From: Paralichthys olivaceus
Lineage: Eukaryota > Chordata > Actinopteri > Pleuronectiformes > Paralichthyidae
Direction of reading: 5' to 3'
Assembly: GCF_024713975.1 (NCBI RefSeq)
Contig: NC_091108.1
Location: 8,849,001-8,913,000 of the forward strand
Length of the DNA stretch: 64,000 bases
Within the stretch, counting starts at the first letter, position 1; every line of letters begins with the position of its first letter. The notes beneath the pieces were generated by a model that made no database searches, was not told the DNA's origin, and worked only from the letters and a program-made list of their open reading frames with translations. Positions 22,748 through 35,400 of the stretch are shown in pieces. Made by a program: the position numbers and the translations under genes.

Positions 22748-25700
22748 TCATGAGTCTGAGGGAGTCCAGGTGAAGAAGTCGATGCCCTGCAGCCCCTCAG
22801 GTAAGTACTCCTGCTCTACAGGGTCACTGAATGCAGGGTTGTATTTGTAGCCTTTAGCATAGCCCAGTGTCTTCATCAGTCTTGTGGGGGCGTTGCGGAG
22901 GTGCAGGGGGACGGAAGGCAGGGGCCCTTTGTGGTTCCTCAAACAGGCCTTCACATTACTATAGGCTTTGTAGATCTCCACTGACTTTGGTGCTCGTGCC
23001 AGATACACCACACACTGAGCCAGGATCACCTGATGAGCAGCAGAAATAAGTTGGTGAAAAACAACTATTGTGTGAGTCAGGGCAGTTAAATAGGGTCTAG
23101 ATGAAAAACTGTGTAAAACCATAATTAACAGTCAGGTCAGCCTACCTCACATTCAGGCATCCCAATGAAGTGACAGGCCTGGAAGGTGGACACAGCCTGA
23201 GGAAGAGCAGAGGGATCTGCCATACCTGAGAACAACATCCAGTCAAAATGCATTTATTTATTAATCGTATTTTCTCTGGTTCAAATCTTTTCATTCCTAC
23301 TTAGTCAGCAAAGATTCACTTTCCTGTAATTTCAATCACAATTTGTCAGGTCAGGGAAATTGACCCATATAGTTCTAAGGAACATTTAATAAGCAATTGA
23401 CAGAACAGGAAAATAATCTTCAAATCCCCCTGTGCAATACAAAACTGTATGTGTGACTGTATTTGCAATAATTAAAATCAAACAATTCATACATTTTGTT
23501 TTAAAACAAAACCCAAATAAAAGCAGAATATCAAATCAATAAATGAATTGAGTGAAATTATAGAACAGTGAAGGCCTCTGCATAAAAACAAGTTTTGAAA
23601 GAAGAGCCAGACTCAACATGCCTGTGAATTTACGACAGCCCCCACAGCTGAGGGATCTCACCGCAACAGCCCTCAGTAATCTTTAATTATGAGCTGAGAT
23701 TTAGGGACAATCTAGAGGCCCCTGTTTACTCTGGCTCAAAGTGAACTACAGCGTGGGTGATGTAACCAGGAGCGCAGCCAGGCAAGGTTGCAAACACCAT
23801 CAGTCAAATCTAATCCTCCATGCAGGATATCCGTACATATTGTGGGAGACAAAACACTTGAGATGATGTGATGCAGTCATTCCACGTACCAACATCCTCG
23901 CTGGCAAAGCGGACCAGCCTGCGAGCCACGTAGAGCGGATCCTCGCCGCCCTCCAGCATGCGGCCCAGCCAATACAGAGAGGCATTCTCTTGGGAGCCTC
24001 TCAACGACTTGTGCAACGCCGAGATACAGTTGTAATGCTCTTCACCTTTGAGTAACACAAACAACAGAACACATCAATGAAAGATTAGTGAAGCTGAGGG
24101 CTTGAATGAAACGTATTCAACCCAGAAAGAATATCATTTTATTTATTTTGTTTGTTATGAGTTGTTTTCCCTTTGTTACATAATTAGGTTGTTGGGCCTT
24201 TTGATAAGATTGTGAAAATATATGTATCAGTCTGATTTAGTATCCTTTTTTGTGATTTTGCTGTTGTGTTGGTTTTTGTATTTATTTCATTTGTTTTCTG
24301 TTCAGTTATGTTAAATCTGTTTTGTAAATAACATTTAAAAAAAATACCAATGTGTGAAGCAAGAGAAATAAAACAGATTATGTTGCCATTTACCATTTAC
24401 CACTGTGCAAAGAACATGACACACAGATTATCTGATAAACTAATGCCGCACAAGGACAAATGATTAAAGTGTAAATGTATAGCAGAGAATATAAAACCAT
24501 AATGGAGGGTCATTAGTCAGACTGAGAGGCAGTGTCATCACCCCTTGGAACTGGGAACAGTAAATCTCAATCTCTTGGGCCAGCTGAGTGTTACGCAACA
24601 GGACAGTTTGGACAGCGGACCTTCAAGTGTCACACAGACAGACACACAGACTGAAAATAAATAACGCAGCACTCCTAAGCAACCGCAAGCTCGGCTATAA
24701 ACACAGTTATATCTTTTATCATTTCATGGATTTCACGTGAAAGCTCCATGATAATGAAGTCACAACAGCTAACAGGAGGGTAATATGATCAGGCCTTCAA
24801 ACTCCAGTTATTCAGAAGTTATATAAAGTGAAAATACTGATGACAGGTGTTACAGTGAAGCTGCTGAGAGGATTTAGAAAATATGGATTTGTAAAACATG
24901 TGTTAATGTTCCTCTGAGAGTGTCTCACATTTCAGCAATCATTAATAATGCCTCTATATTCACAGACATGAACTAGAATGGTCCTCAGAAGGCTCATAAC
25001 TCCATCAGCCCTCTATCTGACCATGTTAAAGAGTAACACAATCCTGGAAATGGCCGTTAATCCGCTACAAGATGTGTTGAGTTCCTTAGTTCATGTCCCA
25101 CCCCTCCACAAAATGTACTGGAAATAAATTCAGTAACTTTTGCGTAATACTGCTGACCAAAAGACAAACTAACACAGAAAACAAATAACCTAATGTGTGT
25201 ACTTAATAATTTGGAAGTAGCTACAGTTGATGCTCTGATAAATGTAGGTTGGCCCCAACTCTCACTTCTCAAATGTGTGGGGTTCATAGTTTACTTCGGT
25301 AAGTAACTACAGCAACATGCAAATGATAAGTACATACATGCTCACCAGCTTTATCATAGAGAATGTGGGACCTCTGAAGACCTTCCTTCACATGCTCCTC
25401 CGTCACCACTATTTCTTGAGGAGAACCGCTCTGCGATGACGGGCTTGAGCGGTTAAAGCTCACCTGAGCCTGCACAGCGAGCTGCAGACTGTTGAGTCCT
25501 GTTCTTGCATCACCATCACAGAGGTAAGCAATGGTGTCCAGAGCTTTTTGCTCAATGGATATCTTTGGCCTGGGAAGTGAAAACATATTTAGGGTCAGTG
25601 TGAATACATATTACTGTAGCCTCTTCCCTCTGATAATAATTAATACCTGAGAAATGAAATATTAATCAATGATGACAAATATTGCCAAAATATGAATATT

Positions 25701-28700
25701 AGTGTTTTGTAGTAATTTTACAATAAGGTCAATGCATAATTGTCATATTACACCTGAGAAATAAAGAACTGCACAATCCGGTTACTGCTTGTTATTGGTT
25801 ATGTTTATGAAAATTGCTCTGATATAACAATCATTAGAGGCAAAGTGATTGAATTTAAAATTCAGTTTAACAATGTCTGGATTAAGTTGAAATTAATACT
25901 TTATTTTTCATAAGGTCAAACTGTTACCATGTGTTTTATCCTGCTACTTTCACCTCTCCCTCCATAGTGCTGGTTACCATGGTAATTTAACCCGGATAAA
26001 AGAGAGCCAGCTTCATTCTGGTTTAAGATCCAAATTAGCTGGCTAATTTTTAATCTCAATATATGCTACAGGATCAGATTTCAGTGAATCTTAAATATTA
26101 AATATGACAACAATTCGATCAGTATCACACATGATCTGCAGCCAGCAGTTGACAGCTGCAGCTCATACACAAATTCTTTTCTGTCAACATATCAAACTGA
26201 TATATCCACCCCTCCCATTTATTAATGAACTGAACTCTGTAAGCCAGGAACAAAAGAGGAGACTTGTAGGGTGGCTCCCGATCATGAAATCTGGGACACA
26301 GCGGACTCAGCTCTTACTCGTGTCCATCAGTTTTGTCTTGATCTTCAGGATTTGATAGATCTCGTCCCAGGACTCTGATACTGAGTGTGGCCACAGCCCG
26401 GTCCAGGATCGAGCCCATCGCCTCCACAGACAGCCTCTCCAGGACCAGCACCCTGCACCTGCTCAGCAGGGCTGCGTTCACCTGGAAGGACGGATTCTCC
26501 GTGGTCGCTCCGATCAGTGTGACTGTCCCGCACTCAACGTGAGGAAGGAAGGTGTCCTATAAATACACAAACATAAGTGAAGAAAGAAGAGAGAGACTAA
26601 TGTGAGAAGAAATAACCACCATCTCTGAAGGGACGATAAAAAGTAAGTATTTGTTTTACTATTTTCATTATGCTTCCTCCATTAGAGAATGCAATGTCAC
26701 ACTTGCATCACTATGATGTGTATTTTCATGGTGAGTGGAAGTAAGGGAAGCAAACTATTCAAACAACTCAAATCTCAGTTTAAAATCTGTGAATATTTAC
26801 GACCTGAAGCTTTAAATGTTCCTGAATACTACATTTAAAACAATGGCTTCAAACATAATCCGGTTTCAGAAGCAAAGTAGAACCTTCTTTTAGTGACTCA
26901 CATAATATTTGATTTCCAACAAACACACAGAGGAATTAATGGGTACTGTATGAGAGGGGATAAAGTGTTGAGCACATTCTCATAGTGGAGCTGCTAAGAC
27001 AGCTAGTAGACATGTTAGTCTGTAAGCTAATTATAACTTTATATTTATTCTTACAGAGAACATTAAACTGTGGTTTACCGAGAGGGATGACATCGTAAAA
27101 CATGATCATGTAAACAGACTAAATGGAAACTGTACGACTGAAAAGAAATGGAGGTTAAATATAAACTACCGAGAGGAATGCCTGTGGACCGCACAAGCAT
27201 CTTTTTTCTTTTGGCTTAAGCCTACAGATGTGTTGTCGGCTCACTTTGATTGACACCTCAACAAAAATCCTAACAAAAACCAGAAGGGTGGGGCTGTAAA
27301 GCAGAAGAGCAAAAAATTAAATGGAGGGGAATGCTGGGAAAGGTCTGGGTGAGAAAATCCAGGGTGCATCCAGGGTGCATTTTAAACATTTAGTAGTTGA
27401 ATCTAAAGACTACAAACTAACATGCATACTCAGTGATTCACCTGTTGGGACTTATTGAAGCGGTGAATTTCATCGATGAACATGATGGTCTTCCTCTTGC
27501 ACAGTCGCAGCTCGTTCTGCGCCTGCTTGATCACCTCTCGGACCTCACTCGTGGAAGTGCTGGTCGCAGACAGAGTGACAAAACGCGCTGTGCCATTCTT
27601 TTTACTGGTGCTGGCAATGATGTGAGCTAGTGTGGTCTGAAAGACAAAATCAAGCACAGAGTAATTATATTTAAAACCTATGCACTGCCAGTTAGAAGAT
27701 AAATGGGTAAAATTGCAACAAAAAAAATTCCTGTTTATCAATGTGGGATCATAATAATAGTTTATATATATATATATATGGTAGCTTTAATCTCCATTGT
27801 GTCAGTTATACATTTAATTACCCATAAATCATTTGACCCAGCCACAAAAATAACAATGCACTGATGAAACCTGAACACTGTCAGACAACTGAGGGAGGGA
27901 GTTACAGACGTTAAGTATGAGTAAAGCATGTTAACAACGTCTAAGTATGGCAAGCTGCTGTACAACAATCTGTGCAAGTACCCTGGCATAGTTAAGAAGT
28001 CATTAACACGCTATACTCAGGTCTGACAAAGAGAAGTGAGGGATAATCAATCAACTTATAACTTACTGCAGCTCTAGTTTAGATCACTTTTAAAGCAAAA
28101 ACAGGAGCACTTTTAAGTGCTGTACAGAAAGTTTAGTATTATTATTATTAAAAGTCCAAACAAGTGGTTGAATCACTGAAAAAATAATAATGAAGAGTTA
28201 AATTGATAATTTGAATAGTCTTAAAGGTTCAGTGTGTAAGATTTAGTGACATCCAGTGGTGAAGTTGCATGTTGCAGCTGAAAACCCCTCACCTCACCCT
28301 TCCCTTCCAAACATGGGAGAGAACCTGCGGCAGCCTTCAGCCGGCTTTGTAGAGTGGACCCTCTCCCGACGTAAATTGAAAGTATTTAAATAGAAAAGGT
28401 CCATTCGAGGGTAAAGAAAACCACAATTTGTACAATTTAGATGAAACACACGAGTGAAAACATCACTAGGATTATTTTGTATTTAATTTCTGCCAATAGA
28501 TCCATTTCACCTAAATCGTACACACTGGACCTTTAACTGAGAAAACTTACAGATGCAGCTATTTGGAATAGTAATAATAATATCAGTGTTGGGTTATCAA
28601 GGGGAGAGTGTGCTGTTGCAAACAAATGCATCATATCAGACACACATAATAAATCAAATCACGGGGATGGAGCATCATGTAGGGACCACCACACCTTCCC

Positions 28701-29300
28701 ACACCCCGGCGGCCCCCACAGGATCAGGGACGGAATCTCCTGGGAGTCCAGCAGTGACCGGATGAGAGTTTGTTCTCCCACAACTTGGCTCTGACCGAAG
28801 TATTGATCCAGAGTGTTCGGCCTCAGAATCTCCGCTAAAGGCTTGTTCAGGGTCAGCAGCGATGGAGCAGGTGTTGCCTTCACGGACACAGATGTTTGGC
28901 TCCTCACGGCCTCAGTCCCTGCGGCTGGTTCACTGTCAGCCTCATCCACAGCGCCACGTTTCAGCCCCTTGTTGTTGACAGCACTTTGTTTACTGGTAAA
29001 CAAACCAGTCCGATCACTTTGTTGTGATGGTTTCAACTTGCTGGTGTGAAACAGAGAAAACGATCCAGCCCCCGGTTTGTTGACAGCGGGACTGGCCGGT
29101 GCAGCCCCCGCACTAACCCGGGGTCTCTTCAGAGGAGGCTCGCTGTTGTCAGCCATGGTGGACGGGGTATTGTCGGCAGCACCTTCCAGCAGACACACGT
29201 CCAGGTGTTTGTTGATCGTTGTCGGTGTAAAGTCTTTAAAACAAACCGGACATTGAACCGAGTCCGCGGCAGAAGAGCTCATCTCGTCCGCCTGCGCCAT
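22748..29300 (-). CDS. wrnip1: WRNIP1, UBZ and AAA+ ATPase of the replication-stress response
   Basis: WRNIP1 (yeast Mgs1, bacterial RarA family) binds ubiquitylated proteins at stalled replication forks and works with WRN helicase and polymerase delta in the nucleus. Minus-strand coding exons are 29300-28695, 27636-27442, 26556-26318, 25569-25346, 24045-23890, 23225-23146 and 23029-22748. They join in frame to 593 aa (human 665). The UBZ4 zinc finger has C17, C20, H32 and C36. A Lys/Ser-rich linker follows, shorter than in human. The AAA+ core has Walker A GPPGCGKT (196-203), Walker B IMFIDE (D257, E258) and sensor-1 region GATTENPSF. The C-terminal clamp-loader-like region has [15 protein letters not shown] and RNAPTRLMK, matching the family. 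The start is the first ATG in its open frame; a second Met is at residue 7. Intron 1 holds a MITE. The gene is divergent from mylk4, as at human 6p25. Confidence 0.96.
25973..25986. promoter_or_regulatory. X-box-like (RFX) motif in wrnip1 intron 3
   Basis: GTTACCATGGTAAT matches the palindromic X-box consensus GTTRCCATGGYAAC at all but the last base. RFX factors bind such sites upstream of ciliary and other genes. It lies in the intron between wrnip1 exons 3 and 4, so any role would be as an enhancer. This is a motif match only. Confidence 0.4.
28221..28536. mobile_element. MITE with terminal inverted repeats in wrnip1 intron 1
   Basis: The 316-bp element opens TTAAAGGTTCAGTGTGTAAG and closes with the near reverse complement CGTACACACTGGACCTTTAA, so the ends are inverted repeats of about 26 bases. 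There is no coding capacity. If the flanking TTAA is the target duplication, this would suggest a piggyBac-type mover, but the same ends could be read with a TA duplication. A truncated second copy lies at 20034-20175. Confidence 0.8.
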
Positions 29301-29430
29301 GTTCAGTCCCCGCCAAACTTCCAACCACGTGACCAAACACTGTTTTAATGTTAAATGGTTGAAACTATTTTAAACGTTGAATTCACACATTTCGATGTTT
29401 TATTTACTCGCTAATCGTGACGTCAATTAG
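29301..29430 (-). promoter_or_regulatory. wrnip1 promoter with a consensus CRE
   Basis: A perfect palindromic cAMP-response element, TGACGTCA (29418-29425), lies about 118 bp upstream of the wrnip1 ATG, where CREB/ATF sites usually act. No TATA box is seen. Exon 1 and its flank are CpG-rich. Confidence 0.5.
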
Positions 29431-32350
29431 AAGCTTATAATAATTCACTGTTTCTAATAAACCAATGATTCAGTTCCGGTCCGGGTGCGTTCACGGACAC
29501 ACGGGGCTGTCAGACACCATGTGGTGCGTTTGCGACACAAGCTCCGCGCATGAAGTCACATTCATCCGCATTTGTTCACGTTGTATATTGAAAAAAAACA
29601 CTTGTATCACTTTAGGTGAGAACTTCCTCACTTGAGTTTAAAGATAGCCGATGATAGCCGGACACACTGTGATATTACACTGTATTTATTAGATTTTAAT
29701 CTATATTTAATACATTTATATTTTACGAATATTCTAAGCTGCATTTCAACTATTTGTTGGTGAACTTTAAAAATGTAAAGTTATTCTAATGTCACGTATG
29801 CTTTAGAAATGACAGTTACTCTTGAAAGCACACTATTTCCAAGCATGGGATGATGTTATGAAATAAGGAATTTTGAAAATGTCTTGTTTATGACAGATAA
29901 TTATTATCATATGTTTCATATTTATGAATGAAAATATAATCATATATGGTCATGAAATCAACTATATGAACAACTAAAAACACCCTGATAGATTATGGGT
30001 GAAGTGTTGATGAAATAACCAAAAAAGGCTTGGTTGACAAAACAAGATAAGATAATAACATGTATATAATATATTATAATATAATAAAATATTAAAAGAA
30101 AGAATGTATTATAAATGCACATATATTCATCATATATAATATATTATAAAATGATAGAATATAGTGTAATATTAGATTAGATCATATAATACATAAGAAT
30201 ATTAAAAGAAAGAAGGATACTTTAAGACCTGGAGCCTCCTGGAAAGTTACTATGACTTAATGAGCTACTTTTTTTTACCCTCCAGGTCCTTCATACAATT
30301 CTATAGTTGTACAATGTCCTGGTACTGTGAATGATTTACAGTCTAAATTAAGGAACGTCATTGTTTAGTTAAACAAAATTCTGACATGATTTAGTGCTGC
30401 TATTTTCTTTATTGGTGATTTGCTGCCCTCTTCCTCAGCCGTTCTCTCCTTCTCCACTCAGATTAAACATCCAGCCAAGAGAAACACACCAGAAAGGTCG
30501 ACCAGGCTGAGAAGACGGAGTGAGGGCTCACAAGGGAAAGGGCTGTCGGCCAAGGGTCTCCCTCAGGGAGAGAGGCCAAGTTGAAGTCAGTTCATCATTT
30601 TGCCAGCAGCCGAAACATGACCAAGCTGGCCTTACTCCCCTATTTAGAGAAGGTGAAAACCATGCGCTGCTTCTGGGAAATGAAGTGTGAGCCAGAGGTA
30701 TCCATGCAGTTAATGAATTCCTCATAATAGGTACTTAGCCTGTTAAAAAAAACTACTAATATGCTTTTTGAGTCAACCTTATGATTCTGCTGGAGGCCCA
30801 CTAGAGGGTGCTAATGCAAGAGTAGAAATGCTGTAACATAGTGCATTAACTGATTTGAAATTCAAATTATAAACAGAGAATATCCCAGTAGAGATATATT
30901 TACAGTAAAGTATAAAAAACAAATATGGCTTTACATTAATAATTTAATAAAGTAATTTACATTTGTTTTCTACATTATCACAAAACTTATCACAGGGAGC
31001 AGGAGGAATTTCTTTTCACCCTCTTTAAGATTGTGAGATATACTTTTCACTGATTTTCTAGAGGATCATTAATGGATCTTCATGAAAACAATGAGGCCTG
31101 TGTAGAGGATTTATATCTATGAATTAATTTTGGTGAAGTTTGATTGAATTAAGGTTGGACCTGGCAGTGGTGTGCACTCAACTGAGTACCATTCTAGTTA
31201 ATGATGATTCAATATGGTCGTTAATAGACTGTAAACAAAAGACACCAAATTATTTCCCACAGTATAAAATAGCATAATCTGACACCATGTGTAGTGCCTA
31301 CTCAGCAAACTGCATCACTACCAACATAGCGTTGGAAATGTCACTTTTATCAATTGCCAAATTATGTGATGAGCAAGAAGTGCCACAAATAGTGTAAAAC
31401 ACAGAGACTGGGATTCACCTCATTATATGTTGTAGTTGTAACTAAAGTCGATTTATGTAATTCACAACTGAGACACTAAGAGTAATCAAAGACCGGTTTT
31501 ACTTTGTTTTTGTCATTTGAGCAGCGAGTCATCTGAAAGTGAGCTCTTACTGTGTTAGACAGTGTCGGTGGTGAGGCCAGGAGAGTGTGGAGGATCCCAG
31601 ACATGCTGCACATGCCACTGGCTGCCAGATGATGCCTCTCAAAGTGTGATTGTTGCACAAGCAGAATAAGTGGCTCTCTTCAGAAATCCTTATTTAGAAC
31701 TGACACTAATTACTCTCAAGTTGAATTATTGCTGTTTTTACACTGGTTGCTTTTATTCTAAGTTTGTCAAACAATAATGGTTGATGTAAAACTCAGAATG
31801 CCAAGATCACTGAGTGTAACCCCTCACATGATAGTTAGTGTGACATTTGCAGCAGTAATCCAATAGCACAGGCTATTTATTTACACCACATCCCGTCTGT
31901 GCTGACAGGGACACTAAACCCCCCTGTCACGATTCTCCCAGGTTTCAATGTCACTGCTGTGTTTCAGATAAATTGTGTTTTCTGTGGACTCTTGTTAACA
32001 TAGTTTATTCACAGAGAGTAATGTGGGAATAAAGAAATGAAAAGGGTGTGAAGATGTGAGGTAAGACAGAGTGAGCTGAAGTTCTGGCACCTGTCACTCC
32101 TTTGTCATGAGGACACACTGCTCGTCCTGTGGCTCTGAGTGTTGGGGGGGTGTTGACTGAATTAACAGAGGCTGCAGAGGATAGTATTAATGTTTGGGCG
32201 GTCCTTACCCAGAGAAGAAGCTGTCATCTCCTCCAACGCTCCTCCACTCGACTCTCTTCTCCCTAAGCTCCACGAGGGCCGGTGTGTGGTTAAAGATAGG
32301 AAGAAGAAAAAAAAGACTGCAGAAGAAGGATGAGGAGTAAAGTTAAAGCC
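29431..32350. other. Intergenic, wrnip1 to candidate upstream exon
   Basis: No gene recognised. It holds an extremely AT-rich block at about 30050-30220, in which 'attaaaagaaagaa' occurs twice, and repeat copy C at about 31005-31200. Short open frames here have no family resemblance. Confidence 0.5.
31005..31200. repeat. Degenerate interspersed repeat, copy C (fish family)
   Basis: It shares 'taatggatcttcatga', 'atctatgaattaattttggtg' and the tail 'ctgagtaccattctagtt' with the family of copies A and B. It is the left-truncated half of the element. Confidence 0.6.
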
Positions 32351-32488
32351 ATGGAGAAATTTGTCACAGGCTTGGATGTGTGGCTCGTCAAAGGCATGTG
32401 TTTGGTTGCCTCCTACCTCTGGCACAGGCTGTGTGATTTACTCTGCTCCAGGAGGAGGCACAGAGCATCTGCTCCAGCTGCGTCTCAG
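32351..32488 (+). CDS. Candidate unannotated first coding exon (possibly mylk4)
   Basis: An ATG in a strong context (AAAGCCATGG) opens 46 codons that run without a stop to a good donor, CTCAG|GTACTG, ending in phase 0. The peptide starts MEKFVTGLDVWLVKGM, has a hydrophobic middle, and then a basic CSRRRHRAS stretch. I do not recognise a family. mylk4 exon 2 (41250) also begins in phase 0, so splicing past mylk4 exon 1 would stay in frame. It could be an alternative mylk4 start, part of another gene, or a chance open frame. Confidence 0.3.
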
Positions 32489-35400
32489 GTACTGATCTGA
32501 CTTCAGGAATTATACTCAGACATTCGCTGAGCAACACAGGTTTTACTGCAGCAGATTTATTAACCTTGTTACAGTGGTAGATGTTTCAAGATTTTATATT
32601 TTCACGCATTTTGTGGTTTATGGACCAAGAATTGCCCCAAAAATGTTGTTGGTGTCACATGTAAATGTTTTAATATTAATTGATGTAGACAGAGCAATCT
32701 TTAAGATGATAATCCACTCAGTTTTCACCATTTACATATAATTATGGAAGGATTTCATTTACATATTGATCATCAGTCATAGATATATTGCATAAAAAGC
32801 AACTATACCTGTACCTCATGCCTTGATCAGTTACTAATAGATATAATTAACAGTTTTGTACTGTCTGTCTGTGATCTGTGATAATATTAACTGTCCTCAT
32901 TGTGATGCCCCAGTGAAGCTTTAGTCATAGTGGAATAACTGTACTTTCCTCCCAGACAACAAAGAAGCTTGTCTCATAAGTTATTCATTAAGAAGCTTAA
33001 TGAGGATTCAGCTGTGCACGAAGCCATCTTTGCGTTGCCTTTAAAGTGCAATTCATTTGTGCAATTTAGTGCTTACTTTACACTCACTATGCTATGTTCT
33101 CTCTAAATGTCAAATCTAATTGAATTAGTTAGCTCAACATATGGGGATTATCCTTGCAGCATAATTCTCAGTATCGGAGTGACAGGTGAGGCTGTTACAG
33201 TTGTGATGCATGAGGGGTCTCAGCTATGGACATCAGCAGGAAGGATAGAACATGAGATAAGGTGTTGGTGGCGTTTATGAGTGGAGATTTGAAAACGAGC
33301 TGTGAAGAAACAGTGAGCTCTAGTGGTGGATCGTAACACAGGCATGATGGAGGCTCAATATCCTGCTTTTGCTGCTATCTAGTGGTTAATAAATGGAATG
33401 GCTGCTGTGATGCAGCATTGCAGGACTCTTCACAAGCATGAGATTGGAAAAACAAGTCATCACAGATCAGAGGAAAGAGACTTTGTATATATATATATAA
33501 TATATATGGTTTTGAGTGCATGTTATAGGGTTGGCCTTTTATATATAAACATAAGATATGAATCAGCGTTTTACTTTGTGAAATGCACATTTATACTTGC
33601 ACAATTCTGCCTTGGTATGAATGTATTCACTGCACTTGGATTATAAATACACACATTCTGCAGTTATCTTTAATGCTGTGATAGTATGCTGCAGGGACAA
33701 GCTGAAGCCCCCTCACCCACTCTTGTTTCCATTCCTCTTTTGGCATTTAGGAGATCTACACTGACATTTACTGCAGGAGATCCTTGAGTATGCGACTAGG
33801 CTTTCTTTGCATTCTGTCACTAACATCCTTAATGTATGGCGCTTCTTATATTTCCACACTGGTAATTATAGCGCATCTGGAAATATCTTGCCTAAAGAAT
33901 AAGCACCACACTTGAAAGTATTACTTAAGTACAAGTGGGGTTACTTGTGGTTAACACTGGTTACGCAGGATCCAGGTAGTCATCTTCATTTAAAACTTTT
34001 ATATATGAATACAATTATATTTCAGATATTCACTGATTAATCAGTTGAGTGTTTTTATTCTGTAGTGTTTAAGTAAAAAAGCCAAAAAACCATTGACCCC
34101 AAATCCAGGAAGTAACTCAAATGTGAATGTGTGTTGTTTTCTTAGTCATCTGTGTAATCTAAGAACCAACTGCATGTTGGACAGAAAAAACGACCATCTG
34201 TTGCCCCCTGGCAGCTATTCTGACACTACTCTCACTGTCACCTTTTTAAATCCCCTGCCTTAGACAACCATACTAATGTCAAAACATGCAAAGTTCATCA
34301 TTTATAAAATGTATACGATGTCACAAAGCTGATTTGTTTAGTTGCTAAATAGCTTGTTATCCTTTTAGAGCTTAAAGAAACTCAATTCAAACATGAATTT
34401 GAAAGTAAAACATTTCCAACAAAACTTTGAATATTTTGGAAAGAATTAAATATATTGCAACACTTTATACATCTATAAATTTCTCTATTGAGATGATCAT
34501 TTAAAATTTGAATGGACTTTCGGTGTTCAAGTGTGTAGAAGAAATTATCATAAATAATGTTTGTACCAGAGAACAACAGTTGTGTTTCAGGCATTTCAAA
34601 GGTTATCCTTGAATGATGACAAGCAAATAAAAATGATGCATTCATGATTTAAGTATCATAAGGGAAGATATATGTAAAATATGTCATTTTACTTTCCCTG
34701 TTGGTCAATGTGAAAGTAATTTAACTACTTTATATTTTAAAGGCTTAATTGACAGCAGTGCTTGATTTCTATGTTTGATGCTAATCTGAATAGTAACTGT
34801 TTGATGTCTATACATATTTTCCATCAGTGCAAGTGACAGAAGTTAATAATTGGACCAGGCCCACATAGTTTCATGTTATTAAGTTCATCTGATCATGTCC
34901 AATCAGATGAAAATCTCTCAACAACTGTAAAATTCTAGACAGATGTATAATGTACTGGATCAGCACAACATAGTCTAATGTTGTACAAACCAGTAATACT
35001 AAAAAATAAAACATCTTTTGACGGGCAGCAGCAGAATGTGCTCACATGCCAAGAGAAAAGCTGAGATGACAGGGAAAGAACAGAAGAGACGTCCTAGACG
35101 TTAGAGCATGGAGTAAAGTTTCATGGCTGCCACACACATTTAAGCCCCCAAGTTTCCAAGAGAGAGTATAGCCAGAGCTGGCAGGCGGCATGTTGTGCGA
35201 GTGGAGACTGGAGAGGTGACTGGACAGTAGCCACAGCACACAGACCCACCGCTTCCCAGGACATTGTGTTCTCTCTGCAGGAGGTGCTGCTCCATTTTTA
35301 AGTTCACCTTCTCCCAGACGCCACACAAACTGCTGAGGTCATTCTATTCAGACATATACCATATAACACATGTATGGATTATTCAGGAAAGAAAACGTCA

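Noticed and set aside
35042-35326. Minus-strand open frame of 94 codons
   Set aside because: No family resemblance, no good splice sites at its edges and no supporting partner exons.
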